From Gammaproteobacteria bacterium (GTDB taxonomy: Bacteria > Pseudomonadota > Gammaproteobacteria > DSM-19610), in the NCBI GenBank assembly GCA_030618475.1, contig JAUXDG010000016.1, positions 1-20,736 of the forward strand: a stretch of DNA of 20,736 nucleotides. The letters run 5' to 3'. This document shows, one piece after another, positions 6,417 to 14,382 of the stretch. The notes beneath the pieces were generated by a model. The model saw nothing but the letters and a program-made list of their open reading frames with translations, did not search any database and was not told where the DNA came from. A program made the position numbers and the translations under genes. How positions within the stretch are numbered: position 1 is the first letter of the stretch; every line of letters begins with the position of its first letter.

Positions 6417-9400
6417 ATGAAATCAGTTCAGCTGAAGTCTGTTTCGAGCGGGGTGTCAGGTATCCCTTTGCAGGATGCATCTTTGGATATCTGGGACAAG
6501 AAGTACCGCCTGAAGCGCAAGGACGGCGTCGCCGTCGACGAATCCATCGATGATACCTATAAGCGTATCGCGCGGGCGCTGGCGGATGTGGAAACGACCC
6601 CTGAGAAGCAGACACACTGGGATGAGCAGTTTTTGTGGGCGCTTCGCCACGGCGCCATTCCTGCCGGACGTATTACATCCAATGCCGGGGCGCGGCAGCA
6701 CAAGCCCGCGACATCGACGATTAACTGCACCGTGTCCGGCACGATCCACGATTCGATGGATAATATTCTGGAGCGCGTGCACGAGGCCGGCTTGACGCTG
6801 AAATCCGGTTGCGGTATCGGTTATGAGTTTTCGACGTTGCGCCCCAAGGGGGCTTATGTGTGCGGGGCTGGTGCCTACACCTCCGGGCCTCTGTCCTTCA
6901 TGGATATCTACGACAAAATGTGTTTCACCGTGTCTTCTGCCGGTGGCCGTCGCGGTGCACAGATGGCAACGTTTGATGTGGGTCACCCGGATGTCATGGA
7001 TTTTATTCGCGCCAAACGTGAAGACGGCCGCCTGCGCCAGTTCAACCTGTCTCTGTTGATCACCCAGGAATTCATGGACGCCGTGAGCAGGGACGGTGAG
7101 TGGAAGCTGGCGTTTCCGTTGAACGAGCAGGAAGTCGAGGAACAAGGTATTGATCTCTATGACGCCAGCCAGGTTGTCTGGCGTGACTGGCCGGACAAGA
7201 ATGGTTACCTGGCTAACGAAACCGGTCTGCTAGCCTGCAAGGTATACAAAACCATCAAGGCGCGTCATTTGTGGGACATGATAATGGCGTCGACCTATGA
7301 TTTTGCCGAGCCGGGTTTCATTCTCATCGACAAAGTTAACGAGATGAACAATAACTGGTTCGTGGAAAACGTGCGCGCTACCAACCCCTGTGTGACTGCG
7401 AATACCTGGGTACATACCGAAGCCGGACCGCGCCAGGTGACGGAGCTGCTTGGAAAGCCCTGCATCCTGATGGTCGATGGTAAAAAGCATGCGAGTGGGG
7501 CGGAGGGTTTTTTCAAGACGGCAAGCAAGGCTGTTGTTCGCGTGCAGACAGCAGAAGGTTACCAGCTACGTTTAACAGCCGACCACCGGGTCCGCCGGGT
7601 AGCACGGTATACCCGTTACACAACGGAGACAGAGTGGTGTGAGGCCGGACAATTACACGAAGGTGACCGGCTGTTGCTGAATGATCATCGTGCCAGCGTG
7701 GAATGGGATGGCGCCTATAACAGCGAGCAGGGTTATTTGCTTGGCTTGTTGGTTGGTGACGGTACATTGAAGTCTGACAAGGCGGTTCTCTCGGTTTGGA
7801 AGCCTGCTGTCGCGGTAAATGGGATGAATGCTGTTATTTCGTCGGGTGCCGAGGCAGTGATGTCGGAAGCACTACGGGCTGCGCAGACGATGCCCCATCG
7901 GGCAGATTTTACCGGTTGGAGTGAGGTAAAAGGACGTAATGAATATCGGCTGTCGCTCTCTGCGTTGACAAAACTTGCTGATGAAGTCGGTATGTGCCCA
8001 GGAAACAAGGCCATAACACCGACCATGGAAAAGGCGTCCAGTGACTTTTGCAGGGGTTTTCTGCGCGGTCTGTTCGATGCGGACGGGTCGGTGCAGGGTA
8101 GTCAGGTCAAGGGCGTCAGTATCAGGCTCGCTCAATCCGATCTGCACCGGCTTGAGGTTGTGCAGCGTATGCTGCTTCGCCTGGGCATTGTTACGCGCAT
8201 CTACAAGGACCGCCGCTTGGCAGGGACAGCCGATTTGCCGGATGGCCGGGGCGGTAGTGCTGAATATGCGATCAAGTCGCAGCATGAACTGGTTATTAGT
8301 GGTGAAAATCTGATTCAGTACCAGGCTCTGGTCGGGTTTGCCGATACCGATAAGGCGCAACGCCTTGATGAAACGCTGGCCCATTATAAACGCAAACTTA
8401 ATCGTGAACGCTATGTGGCGCGTGTCGTGAGTGTGGACGAAGACGGCTTGGAGGATGTTTTCGATATACAGGTGCCTGGTATCAATACTTTCGACGCTAA
8501 CGGTTTGCACGCACACAATTGCGGCGAACAGCCGTTGCCGCCTTATGGTTCCTGTCTGCTGGGTTCCGTCAACCTGACCAGATTTGTCCGTAACCCTTTT
8601 ACCGAAAACGCCCATTTTGACTGGCAGGAGTTCCGCAAGGTTGTGGCGGTCTTTACCCGTATGCTGGACAATGTAGTGGAGATCAATGGTCTGCCGCTGG
8701 AAAAACAGCGTGAAGAAATCATCAGCAAGCGCCGACACGGCATGGGTTTCCTGGGGCTGGGTTCAAGCTTGACCATGTTGCGCATGAAATACGGTTCCAC
8801 CAACTCGGTGGAATTTGCTGAAAAGGTCAGTTGTGAATTGGCTTTGACCGGCTGGCGGGTTGCTCTGGATCTTGCCAACGAAAAAGGTCCGGCACCGCTG
8901 CTCGGACAAGACTTTGAAGTGACTGCAGAGATGCTGCGCAAACGTCCGGAGATGAAGCAGGACGGATATCGGCTGGGTGACAAGGTCAAGGGCAAGGTGC
9001 TGCATGCCAGGTACAGCCGTTATATGCAGAAAATTGCCCAAGTGGCGCCGGAACTGGTCGATCATCTGGCGGAAACGGGAGCACGCTTTACCCACCATTC
9101 ATCAATTGCCCCAACTGGCACCATCTCTCTGTCGCTGGCCAACAATGCCAGTAACGGAATTGAGCCCAGTTTTGCACACCATTATTTCCGCAACGTGATA
9201 CGGGAAGGCCGCAAGACCAAGGAAAAGATCGGTGTGTATTCTTTCGAAATGCTGGCCTACCGCGCTATGGTGAATCCCGAAGCGCTGCCGGATGCCGAAG
9301 AGGAAAGCAAACGACTGCCGGATTATTTTGTTTCGGCCGACGATATCACTCCCAAAGAGCACGTTGATATCCAGGCGGCGGCGCAGAAATGGGTGGATTC

Positions 9401-9701
9401 GTCTATTTCCAAGACCGCTAACGTACCGACCGATTATCCATTTGACGATTTCAAAGATATCTACCGCTATGCCTATCAGCAGGGTCTGAAAGGTTGTACA
9501 ACGTTTCGTTTCAACCCGGAAGCCTTTCAGGGCGTATTGGTTAAAGAGAAAGATCTCGAGAACACCACCTATCAGTTCACTCTGGAGGACGGCAGCGTTG
9601 TGCAGTTAAAAGGTAACGAAGAAATTGAATACGACGGAGAAACCCATACTGCGGCCAATCTGTACGATGCCTTGAAAGAAGGCTATTACGGCAAGTTCTG
9701 A
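6417..9701 (+). CDS. nrdJ: Class II (adenosylcobalamin-dependent) ribonucleotide reductase, large chain, with intein
   Basis: The 1094-codon precursor contains a 377-residue intein (residues 325-701); the spliced enzyme is about 717 residues, the usual size of NrdJa in split class II reductases. It reduces ribonucleotides to deoxyribonucleotides with a B12-generated thiyl radical and needs no oxygen. Visible motifs: TSTINCTVSG with C104, LKSGCGIGYEFSTLRPKGA, NLSLLITQEFMDAV, and the active-site NPCGE formed only after splicing (N323, P324, C702, E704), where C702 should be the radical cysteine. C713 in YGSCLLGS is the likely redox partner of C104. The later TGTISLSLANNASNGIEPSF is a family signature. 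An AAGGAG site precedes the ATG. The NrdR box upstream and nrdJb 32 bp downstream support one regulated operon. The C-terminal redox tail is absent here and is supplied by NrdJb. Confidence 0.95.
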   Translation: MKSVQLKSVSSGVSGIPLQDASLDIWDKKYRLKRKDGVAVDESIDDTYKRIARALADVETTPEKQTHWDEQFLWALRHGAIPAGRITSNAGARQHKPATSTINCTVSGTIHDSMDNILERVHEAGLTLKSGCGIGYEFSTLRPKGAYVCGAGAYTSGPLSFMDIYDKMCFTVSSAGGRRGAQMATFDVGHPDVMDFIRAKREDGRLRQFNLSLLITQEFMDAVSRDGEWKLAFPLNEQEVEEQGIDLYDASQVVWRDWPDKNGYLANETGLLACKVYKTIKARHLWDMIMASTYDFAEPGFILIDKVNEMNNNWFVENVRATNPCVTANTWVHTEAGPRQVTELLGKPCILMVDGKKHASGAEGFFKTASKAVVRVQTAEGYQLRLTADHRVRRVARYTRYTTETEWCEAGQLHEGDRLLLNDHRASVEWDGAYNSEQGYLLGLLVGDGTLKSDKAVLSVWKPAVAVNGMNAVISSGAEAVMSEALRAAQTMPHRADFTGWSEVKGRNEYRLSLSALTKLADEVGMCPGNKAITPTMEKASSDFCRGFLRGLFDADGSVQGSQVKGVSIRLAQSDLHRLEVVQRMLLRLGIVTRIYKDRRLAGTADLPDGRGGSAEYAIKSQHELVISGENLIQYQALVGFADTDKAQRLDETLAHYKRKLNRERYVARVVSVDEDGLEDVFDIQVPGINTFDANGLHAHNCGEQPLPPYGSCLLGSVNLTRFVRNPFTENAHFDWQEFRKVVAVFTRMLDNVVEINGLPLEKQREEIISKRRHGMGFLGLGSSLTMLRMKYGSTNSVEFAEKVSCELALTGWRVALDLANEKGPAPLLGQDFEVTAEMLRKRPEMKQDGYRLGDKVKGKVLHARYSRYMQKIAQVAPELVDHLAETGARFTHHSSIAPTGTISLSLANNASNGIEPSFAHHYFRNVIREGRKTKEKIGVYSFEMLAYRAMVNPEALPDAEEESKRLPDYFVSADDITPKEHVDIQAAAQKWVDSSISKTANVPTDYPFDDFKDIYRYAYQQGLKGCTTFRFNPEAFQGVLVKEKDLENTTYQFTLEDGSVVQLKGNEEIEYDGETHTAANLYDALKEGYYGKF
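7389..8519 (+). mobile_element. LAGLIDADG intein within nrdJ
   Basis: The in-frame insertion starts with Cys (precursor residue 325) and ends His-Asn (700-701) before the +1 Cys. Block A is CVTANTWVHT, block B carries TADH, and block F reads VFDIQVPGINTFDANG. Between them are both dodecapeptide motifs of a homing endonuclease, GYLLGLLVGDG (439-449, D448) and GFLRGLFDADG (547-557, D554/D556). All nucleophiles for protein splicing are present, as are the acidic residues expected for DNA cleavage, so both activities look intact. It has no frameshift. Ribonucleotide reductases are common intein hosts, and the NP/CGE site is a recognised insertion position. Confidence 0.94.
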
Positions 9702-9733
9702 GTGGCTAAGGCGAGACGTTACAGGAGTTCGAC

Positions 9734-10426
9734 ATGTTGAAGAAAATTGACCAGAAAATTGTGGATTACGAAGTAGTAACGGACCGGCAGCCGAAACAGG
9801 CCGTAGCGGCGGAGATAAAAGAAGAAGACAAGATTGTCCATCTGCATGAAAAACTGAAGCGGCCTGACATGCTGCTGGGTTCGACGTACAAAGTCAAAAC
9901 ACCACTATCAGAGCACGCCTTGTATATCACCATTAATGATGTGGTCCTGAATGTGGGGACGAAGCATGAGTTGCGGCGTCCGTTCGAGATCTTTATCAAT
10001 TCAAAAAACATGGACCATTTCCAGTGGATTGTGGCGCTGACGCGGATTGTATCGGCTGTATTCCGTAAAGGTGGTGACGTCACGTTCCTGGTCGAAGAAC
10101 TGCGTTCGGTGTTTGATCCGCGTGGCGGCTATTTCAAGAAAGGCGGTAAATACATGCCATCGCTGGTGGCGGAAATCGGTGACGCCATTGAATGTCACCT
10201 GCGCATGATCGGCATGCTGAAGGATGACGGCCTCGACGAGCACCAGAAGAAACTGCTGGCGGAAAAACGCGCAGAGTATGAAAGCGCGGTGGAAAGTACG
10301 GCAGCGGCGAAATCCGGCGATTTTCCGGAGGGTGCTCAGTTGTGTGCCAAATGTCATACCAAGGCGGCTATTCAAATGGATGGCTGCTTGACCTGTCTCA
10401 ACTGTGGGGAGTCCAAGTGCGGATAA
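9734..10426 (+). CDS. nrdJb: NrdJb, TSCPD-domain second chain of class II ribonucleotide reductase
   Basis: 230 residues. The central segment from KTPLSEHALYITIND to the FDPRGGYF region matches the TSCPD domain found at the C-terminus of one-chain class II reductases. The tail is a cysteine cluster (C204, C207, C218, C221, C224, C229) that looks like a zinc ribbon and would carry reducing equivalents to the NrdJ active site. In Pseudomonas aeruginosa the same split arrangement (NrdJa and NrdJb) is known, both chains being needed. An AGGAG site sits 7 bases before the ATG, and the gene follows nrdJ by 32 bp. It should be co-transcribed and under NrdR control. Confidence 0.9.
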   Translation: MLKKIDQKIVDYEVVTDRQPKQAVAAEIKEEDKIVHLHEKLKRPDMLLGSTYKVKTPLSEHALYITINDVVLNVGTKHELRRPFEIFINSKNMDHFQWIVALTRIVSAVFRKGGDVTFLVEELRSVFDPRGGYFKKGGKYMPSLVAEIGDAIECHLRMIGMLKDDGLDEHQKKLLAEKRAEYESAVESTAAAKSGDFPEGAQLCAKCHTKAAIQMDGCLTCLNCGESKCG

Positions 10427-10457
10427 AGGGGCTGGTGCTAGTAATGGGAGATGCCTT

Positions 10458-10703
10458 ATGAATATGTTACATCAACCCCTGCCCGGTTACTGGTACACCA
10501 ATATCGTTGGCCAGTTGCAGCAGGTGCGCGTGGTTTTGCACGAAGGGCCGCGACAGAGCCGTATCATGCTGGAAAGCATTAATGGCAGAAGGCAGGCAGT
10601 TGACCTGGACGGTTGGTATCGGCTGGATCTCACCCTGCACTCACCCGGCGCTGAACGCCGGCGGCGACCTGGGAACAGGGACAGTACGGATAAGTTGTTT
10701 TAG
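10458..10703 (+). CDS. Small hypothetical protein (81 residues)
   Basis: I do not recognise the family. The start at 10458 is preferred because GGGAG lies 7 bases upstream; a longer reading from 10404 would overlap the end of nrdJb. The protein begins MNMLHQPLPGYWYTNIVGQL and reads as a compact, beta-rich soluble domain (QQVRVVLHEGP, SRIMLESINGRRQAVDLDGW), then an arginine-rich tail (ERRRRPGNRD). No signal peptide or membrane segment is visible. It sits 31 bp after nrdJb and 18 bp before the hydrolase, so it is likely part of the nrd transcript. Its stop codon is in the same frame as the hydrolase that follows. Confidence 0.6.
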   Translation: MNMLHQPLPGYWYTNIVGQLQQVRVVLHEGPRQSRIMLESINGRRQAVDLDGWYRLDLTLHSPGAERRRRPGNRDSTDKLF

Positions 10704-10721
10704 TGCGCATATTTCTCCATC

Positions 10722-11327
10722 GTGAAATTTCAATCCATTGCGGGCCCTGCAGGCGCTCTGCAGGTACTGGTAGAAAAGACCGTTGCTGAAACCGTCGCAG
10801 TTGCGGTGATTTGTCATCCGCACCCGCTGCACGGTGGAACGCTGACAAATAAAGTCGTTCATCAGCTGGCAAAAACCTTTAACGAGATGGGTGCGGTGAC
10901 AGTACGTTTTAATTTTCGCGGTGTTGGCGAGAGCGAGGGCGAATATGATGAAGGCCGGGGTGAGCTGGAGGATCTGGTCGCGGTTGCCAGATGGGCGGGG
11001 GAACGTTGGCAGGGTCTGCCGCTCTGGCTGGCCGGATTTTCCTTCGGCGGGTTCATTGCGCTGAAAGGGGCGCAGCTGCTGGAGCCGCGCAGACTGGTAA
11101 CCGTTGCACCGGCCGTTAATCATTTTCCGGCCGAGTCGTTGCACCTGCCTGGGCTTGACTGGTTAGTGATTCAGGGTGATAGCGATGACATCGTGCCGGC
11201 TGTGCAGGTAAACAATTGGTTGGAATCGCTGAAATATCAGCCGCAGTTTGTCTTGATTGAAGGAGCCAGCCATTTTTTTCATGGCCGCTTGAATGCGCTG
11301 CGACAGGCGCTTATCGATGCATTTTGA
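10722..11327 (+). CDS. Small alpha/beta hydrolase (COG2945-like)
   Basis: 201 residues with the complete alpha/beta hydrolase pattern. HPHPLHGG near the amino end and FNFRGVGESEG are typical of the COG2945 group. The nucleophile elbow is GFSFGG with S107, the acid is D153, D155 or D156 in GDSDDIVP, and the catalytic histidine is H184 in SHFFHG. The substrate is not predictable; relatives are described as esterases or uncharacterised hydrolases. There is no signal peptide, so it should be cytoplasmic. The start is GTG, the only plausible initiator after the upstream in-frame TAG, and its ribosome-binding site is poor, suggesting coupling to the preceding small gene. Confidence 0.85.
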   Translation: MKFQSIAGPAGALQVLVEKTVAETVAVAVICHPHPLHGGTLTNKVVHQLAKTFNEMGAVTVRFNFRGVGESEGEYDEGRGELEDLVAVARWAGERWQGLPLWLAGFSFGGFIALKGAQLLEPRRLVTVAPAVNHFPAESLHLPGLDWLVIQGDSDDIVPAVQVNNWLESLKYQPQFVLIEGASHFFHGRLNALRQALIDAF

Positions 11328-11915
11328 GCAGATCAGTATCGCTTGAAGTTTTTGACGAAGCGGAAAACTTCCTTCGCGGAAATGAAGATTTTTGGAATCA
11401 TGTGATCATTAATCGAGCAGGTCCAGTAGGCTGGAAGTACACCGCCTTTAAAAAACGGCCTCGCACTGACTGATAGACCGTTAATCTTTTTTTCTACTTT
11501 TGCATTCATGCGCGGTCCAGGTATTCTGTTTTTCCCACCTGGAATTGGGGTGAAGGGCATTCCATTAATTCTGACTCCACTATGCAAATTATAGACTTTC
11601 AGAAGCTGAATCTATTAAGCCACGCCAAACATGGTGAAAGCGTCGGATGGAGCAATGCGTCCTGCTGCCTTCCCGGTCCGCTAACCTGCTAAAAATCGTG
11701 GTTTATTTAACCTGTTCCGCGGACGCTGGCTCAATAGATGATATAGAATTCAACTATATTCTTATATGCTTGTCAATACATGGGCGTTCGGTGAATCAGG
11801 TGGTGTCTTCATTTGATGATCGGATTTTCATGGTTTACCGGGATCGGCGCTAAGGACGCCAGCCGAAAGAATAGGCATAATAAGGATTTAGCCGGTTGGG
11901 CGGCACACATAGACT
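11328..11915. other. 588-bp intergenic region before gspA, no convincing gene
   Basis: The region is more AT-rich than its neighbours. A minus-strand frame of 84 codons (11333-11587) has no recognisable product, and a plus-strand frame of 68 codons (11647-11853) looks non-coding. A minus-strand TATAAT occurs at 11588-11593 without a matching -35. The stretch 11455-11490 (AACGG, 19-nt gap, CCGTT, then seven Ts in ATCTTTTTTTC) might be a weak terminator for the hydrolase. The gspA promoter should lie in 11700-11915; TTGTCA at 11775-11780 lacks a good -10. Confidence 0.5.
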
Positions 11916-13625
11916 ATGTACGAGAAATATTTCGGACTGACAGAGCGGCCATTCTCAATTGCGCCTGATCCGCGCTTTCTGTATATGAGTCAGCAGCACC
12001 GTGAAGCGCTGGCGCATTTGTTATACGGGGTTGGGGAGGGTGGCGGTTTCGTTCAGTTGACCGGCGAAGTTGGCACCGGGAAAACCACCATATGCCGCTG
12101 TTTGCTGGAGCAGCTTCCTGATAATGTCGTTGTCGCGCTGATACTCAATCCGCGGGTAACCGCACTGGAGCTGCTCGCCAGTCTTTGCGATGAACTGCAC
12201 ATCCAGTACGTCAAAGACACAACCAGTATCAAGTTGTTGATCGATGCGCTGAACACCTACCTGCTGGATACCCATGCCAAAGGGCAGCGCGCCATATTGA
12301 TGATAGACGAGGCGCAGAATCTCAGTGCGGAAGCGCTGGAACAGGTCCGCCTGCTGACCAACCTGGAAACCACACGCGAAAAGCTGCTGCAGATTATCCT
12401 CATCGGACAACCGGAATTGAGAGAGCTTCTGGCGCGCGAGGATCTGCGCCAGCTGTCCCAGCGGATCAATGCCCGCTTTCATCTCGAGCCTATCAGCAGG
12501 GCTGAGACAGCCGCCTATATTCGGCATCGATTGCAGGTATGCGGTGCCAGAGAACCGCTGTTTAACGAAAATGCGGTCGACCTGGTGCACAAATTATCCG
12601 CCGGCGTTCCCCGGCTGATCAATGTCGTGTGCGACCGGGCGATGTTGGGCGCCTTTGTGGAAGGCAAACGCAAGGTTGACGCTGCGATTGTTCATAGAGC
12701 TGCCATGGAAGTACTTCCTGAGGAAGGGCTGGATTCGCCGAAGCAAACAATCTGGCCCTGGCTGGCTGCGAGTGCTGCTGTTGTCCTGGTAGCGGCACTG
12801 GTTTTTTTGCTTTTCCCTTTTGACTGGCGGCCGCAGACCTCTCAGCTTGTCATGGAGCCCATCGATAAGCCGGTAAAAAGTGAACCGCCAGCGGCTCCAG
12901 TTACCGACTTGCCGACAGCCGGTCCGCTAAACCAGTCACCGGTTCTGCCGCCGGCAGAGCTGGCAACTACGCCTGTTACTGATAGCCCGCCCTTAGCTCT
13001 GACGGTGGCCCTGGCCCAGGCAGGCCCTGAAGTGGCAGCCAGGGCCTGGTCGGCGCTCTATAACGTGTGGGGCTTGCAGTCATCGGCTGTCAATGACGCA
13101 CAGGCCTGTGCGCAAGCACCTGCAGCTGGCTTGCGTTGTCTGCAGGGAGGGGGGAGCTGGACGGCACTTGAAAGCTATGACAGGCCAGCCGTGTTGTTGC
13201 TGGTGGCAGCCGAGGGTCGACGTGTCCCTGTGTTGCTTCAGGAAGTGCTGGGCTCCCGGGTAAAAATCAAGCTTGACGATCGCGACATGGAAGTGTCGAT
13301 TGTCGATCTCAAGCGCCACTGGTTTGGTGAGTATCGCTTGTTATGGAAGACGCCACCCAATGGCAGTACCTCGCTGCGTTACGGGGAGCGCAGTGGCGAT
13401 GTAAAGTGGCTGCGGGAACAATTGCAGCGCGCCACCGGTTTGACCTCCATTGCCCCCGATCCCATGGTGTTCGATGCGGGTCTCAAACAGCTGCTGCAGA
13501 CCTTTCAGCGTGACCAGGAACTTAGTGCTGATGGCGTGGCAGGTGCCCGAACCTTCATAAACCTCAACAACCTGGGCACACAGCCGTCGGTGCCGCGGCT
13601 GGGCGCCCGTGCCTTGAGCGGTTAA
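11916..13625 (+). CDS. gspA: GspA/ExeA, type II secretion ATPase with peptidoglycan-binding domain
   Basis: 569 residues, the normal GspA length. The amino end MYEKYFGLTERPFSIAPDPR is the ExeA family signature and fixes the start despite a poor ribosome-binding site. Walker A is GEVGTGKTT (50-58) and Walker B is ILMIDEAQN with D131. A single membrane helix spans about 281-302, after which a proline-rich linker, a C39-like domain without an evident catalytic set, and a type 1 peptidoglycan-binding domain (about 490-555; YGERSGDVKWLREQL) lie in the periplasm. With GspB it remodels or engages peptidoglycan so that the secretin GspD can assemble. It is followed by gspB after 22 bp. The main gsp genes are not in the window. 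Confidence 0.92.
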   Translation: MYEKYFGLTERPFSIAPDPRFLYMSQQHREALAHLLYGVGEGGGFVQLTGEVGTGKTTICRCLLEQLPDNVVVALILNPRVTALELLASLCDELHIQYVKDTTSIKLLIDALNTYLLDTHAKGQRAILMIDEAQNLSAEALEQVRLLTNLETTREKLLQIILIGQPELRELLAREDLRQLSQRINARFHLEPISRAETAAYIRHRLQVCGAREPLFNENAVDLVHKLSAGVPRLINVVCDRAMLGAFVEGKRKVDAAIVHRAAMEVLPEEGLDSPKQTIWPWLAASAAVVLVAALVFLLFPFDWRPQTSQLVMEPIDKPVKSEPPAAPVTDLPTAGPLNQSPVLPPAELATTPVTDSPPLALTVALAQAGPEVAARAWSALYNVWGLQSSAVNDAQACAQAPAAGLRCLQGGGSWTALESYDRPAVLLLVAAEGRRVPVLLQEVLGSRVKIKLDDRDMEVSIVDLKRHWFGEYRLLWKTPPNGSTSLRYGERSGDVKWLREQLQRATGLTSIAPDPMVFDAGLKQLLQTFQRDQELSADGVAGARTFINLNNLGTQPSVPRLGARALSG

Positions 13626-13647
13626 TACCCAACATTGGACTGATTTT

Positions 13648-14364
13648 ATGTCGTACATCCTGGATGCGCTCAAGAAGTCTGAACAACAGCGGGAAATTGG
13701 CCACGTTCCCGGCATCAGCAGTGTGCATGAAAATACGGCAAAACCAGTGACCCGAAACTGGCTGTGGCTGATTGTTACAGTCCTGCTGTTGAATGCAGGG
13801 TTGCTGGTGTTATTGTTTTGGCCTGAATCTGAACCCGAATCCGAATCGGCCACACTGTCGGCGCCTGTCCGGGAACCCGCCCAGGTTCAACAGCACAGGC
13901 CCGCAGCTGCACCGCTCGTCAGCCAGCCGCCGCCAGTTGAGAAGCCCGCACCCCGCGTCCCGCAAATCGCGGACATTGCGCCGCTTCCTGAATCACCAGC
14001 ACCTGATACGGTAAAAGCAGAAATCGCTGCAAAAACAGTGGTTCAGGAAGCGGTGATGGCAGCCGCCGCATCACCCGCGCAGCCGCAAGTCGTGCACACG
14101 CCCAGGCCGCCGGTCAAGGCCGCCCCCCCCGCATTACCTGTCTGGCCTCAGATTCCGACTAACCTGTTCCAGCAACTGAGCGGCAACCTGCGCCTCGATG
14201 TGCATGTATTCAGCGATCAGCCACAAAAACGTTTCGTGCTCATTAACATGAAGAAATACAAGCAAGGCGAAAAGCTACAGGAAGGGCCGCAGTTGGACGA
14301 AATAACACCGGAAGGCGTGATATTGTCGTTTCGCGGACAGAGGTTCAGGGTACAAGCACAATAA
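13648..14364 (+). CDS. gspB: GspB/ExeB, type II secretion assembly protein
   Basis: 238 residues. The amino terminus MSYILDALKKSEQQRE is diagnostic of GspB. One membrane helix covers about 38-59, then a long proline- and alanine-rich periplasmic linker (about 65-175), then the conserved C-terminal GspB domain (LSGNLRLDVHVFSDQPQKRF to the end). It partners GspA in the inner membrane to position the secretin. A homopolymer of eight Cs occurs in the linker (about 14123-14130), a potentially slippery tract, but the frame is intact through it. The gene lies 22 bp after gspA and 18 bp before the protease. Confidence 0.92.
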   Translation: MSYILDALKKSEQQREIGHVPGISSVHENTAKPVTRNWLWLIVTVLLLNAGLLVLLFWPESEPESESATLSAPVREPAQVQQHRPAAAPLVSQPPPVEKPAPRVPQIADIAPLPESPAPDTVKAEIAAKTVVQEAVMAAAASPAQPQVVHTPRPPVKAAPPALPVWPQIPTNLFQQLSGNLRLDVHVFSDQPQKRFVLINMKKYKQGEKLQEGPQLDEITPEGVILSFRGQRFRVQAQ

Positions 14365-14382
14365 TAACCAAGGAATTAGTCG

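Noticed and set aside
6417..9701. Reading nrdJ as two genes or as frameshifted because of its excess length
   Set aside because: The frame is continuous and the extra 377 residues have complete intein signatures with precise boundaries.
11333..11587. 84-codon minus-strand frame with TATAAT just upstream
   Set aside because: The TATAAT touches the start codon, no -35 fits, no homologue is recognised and the composition is AT-rich; described only as part of the gap.
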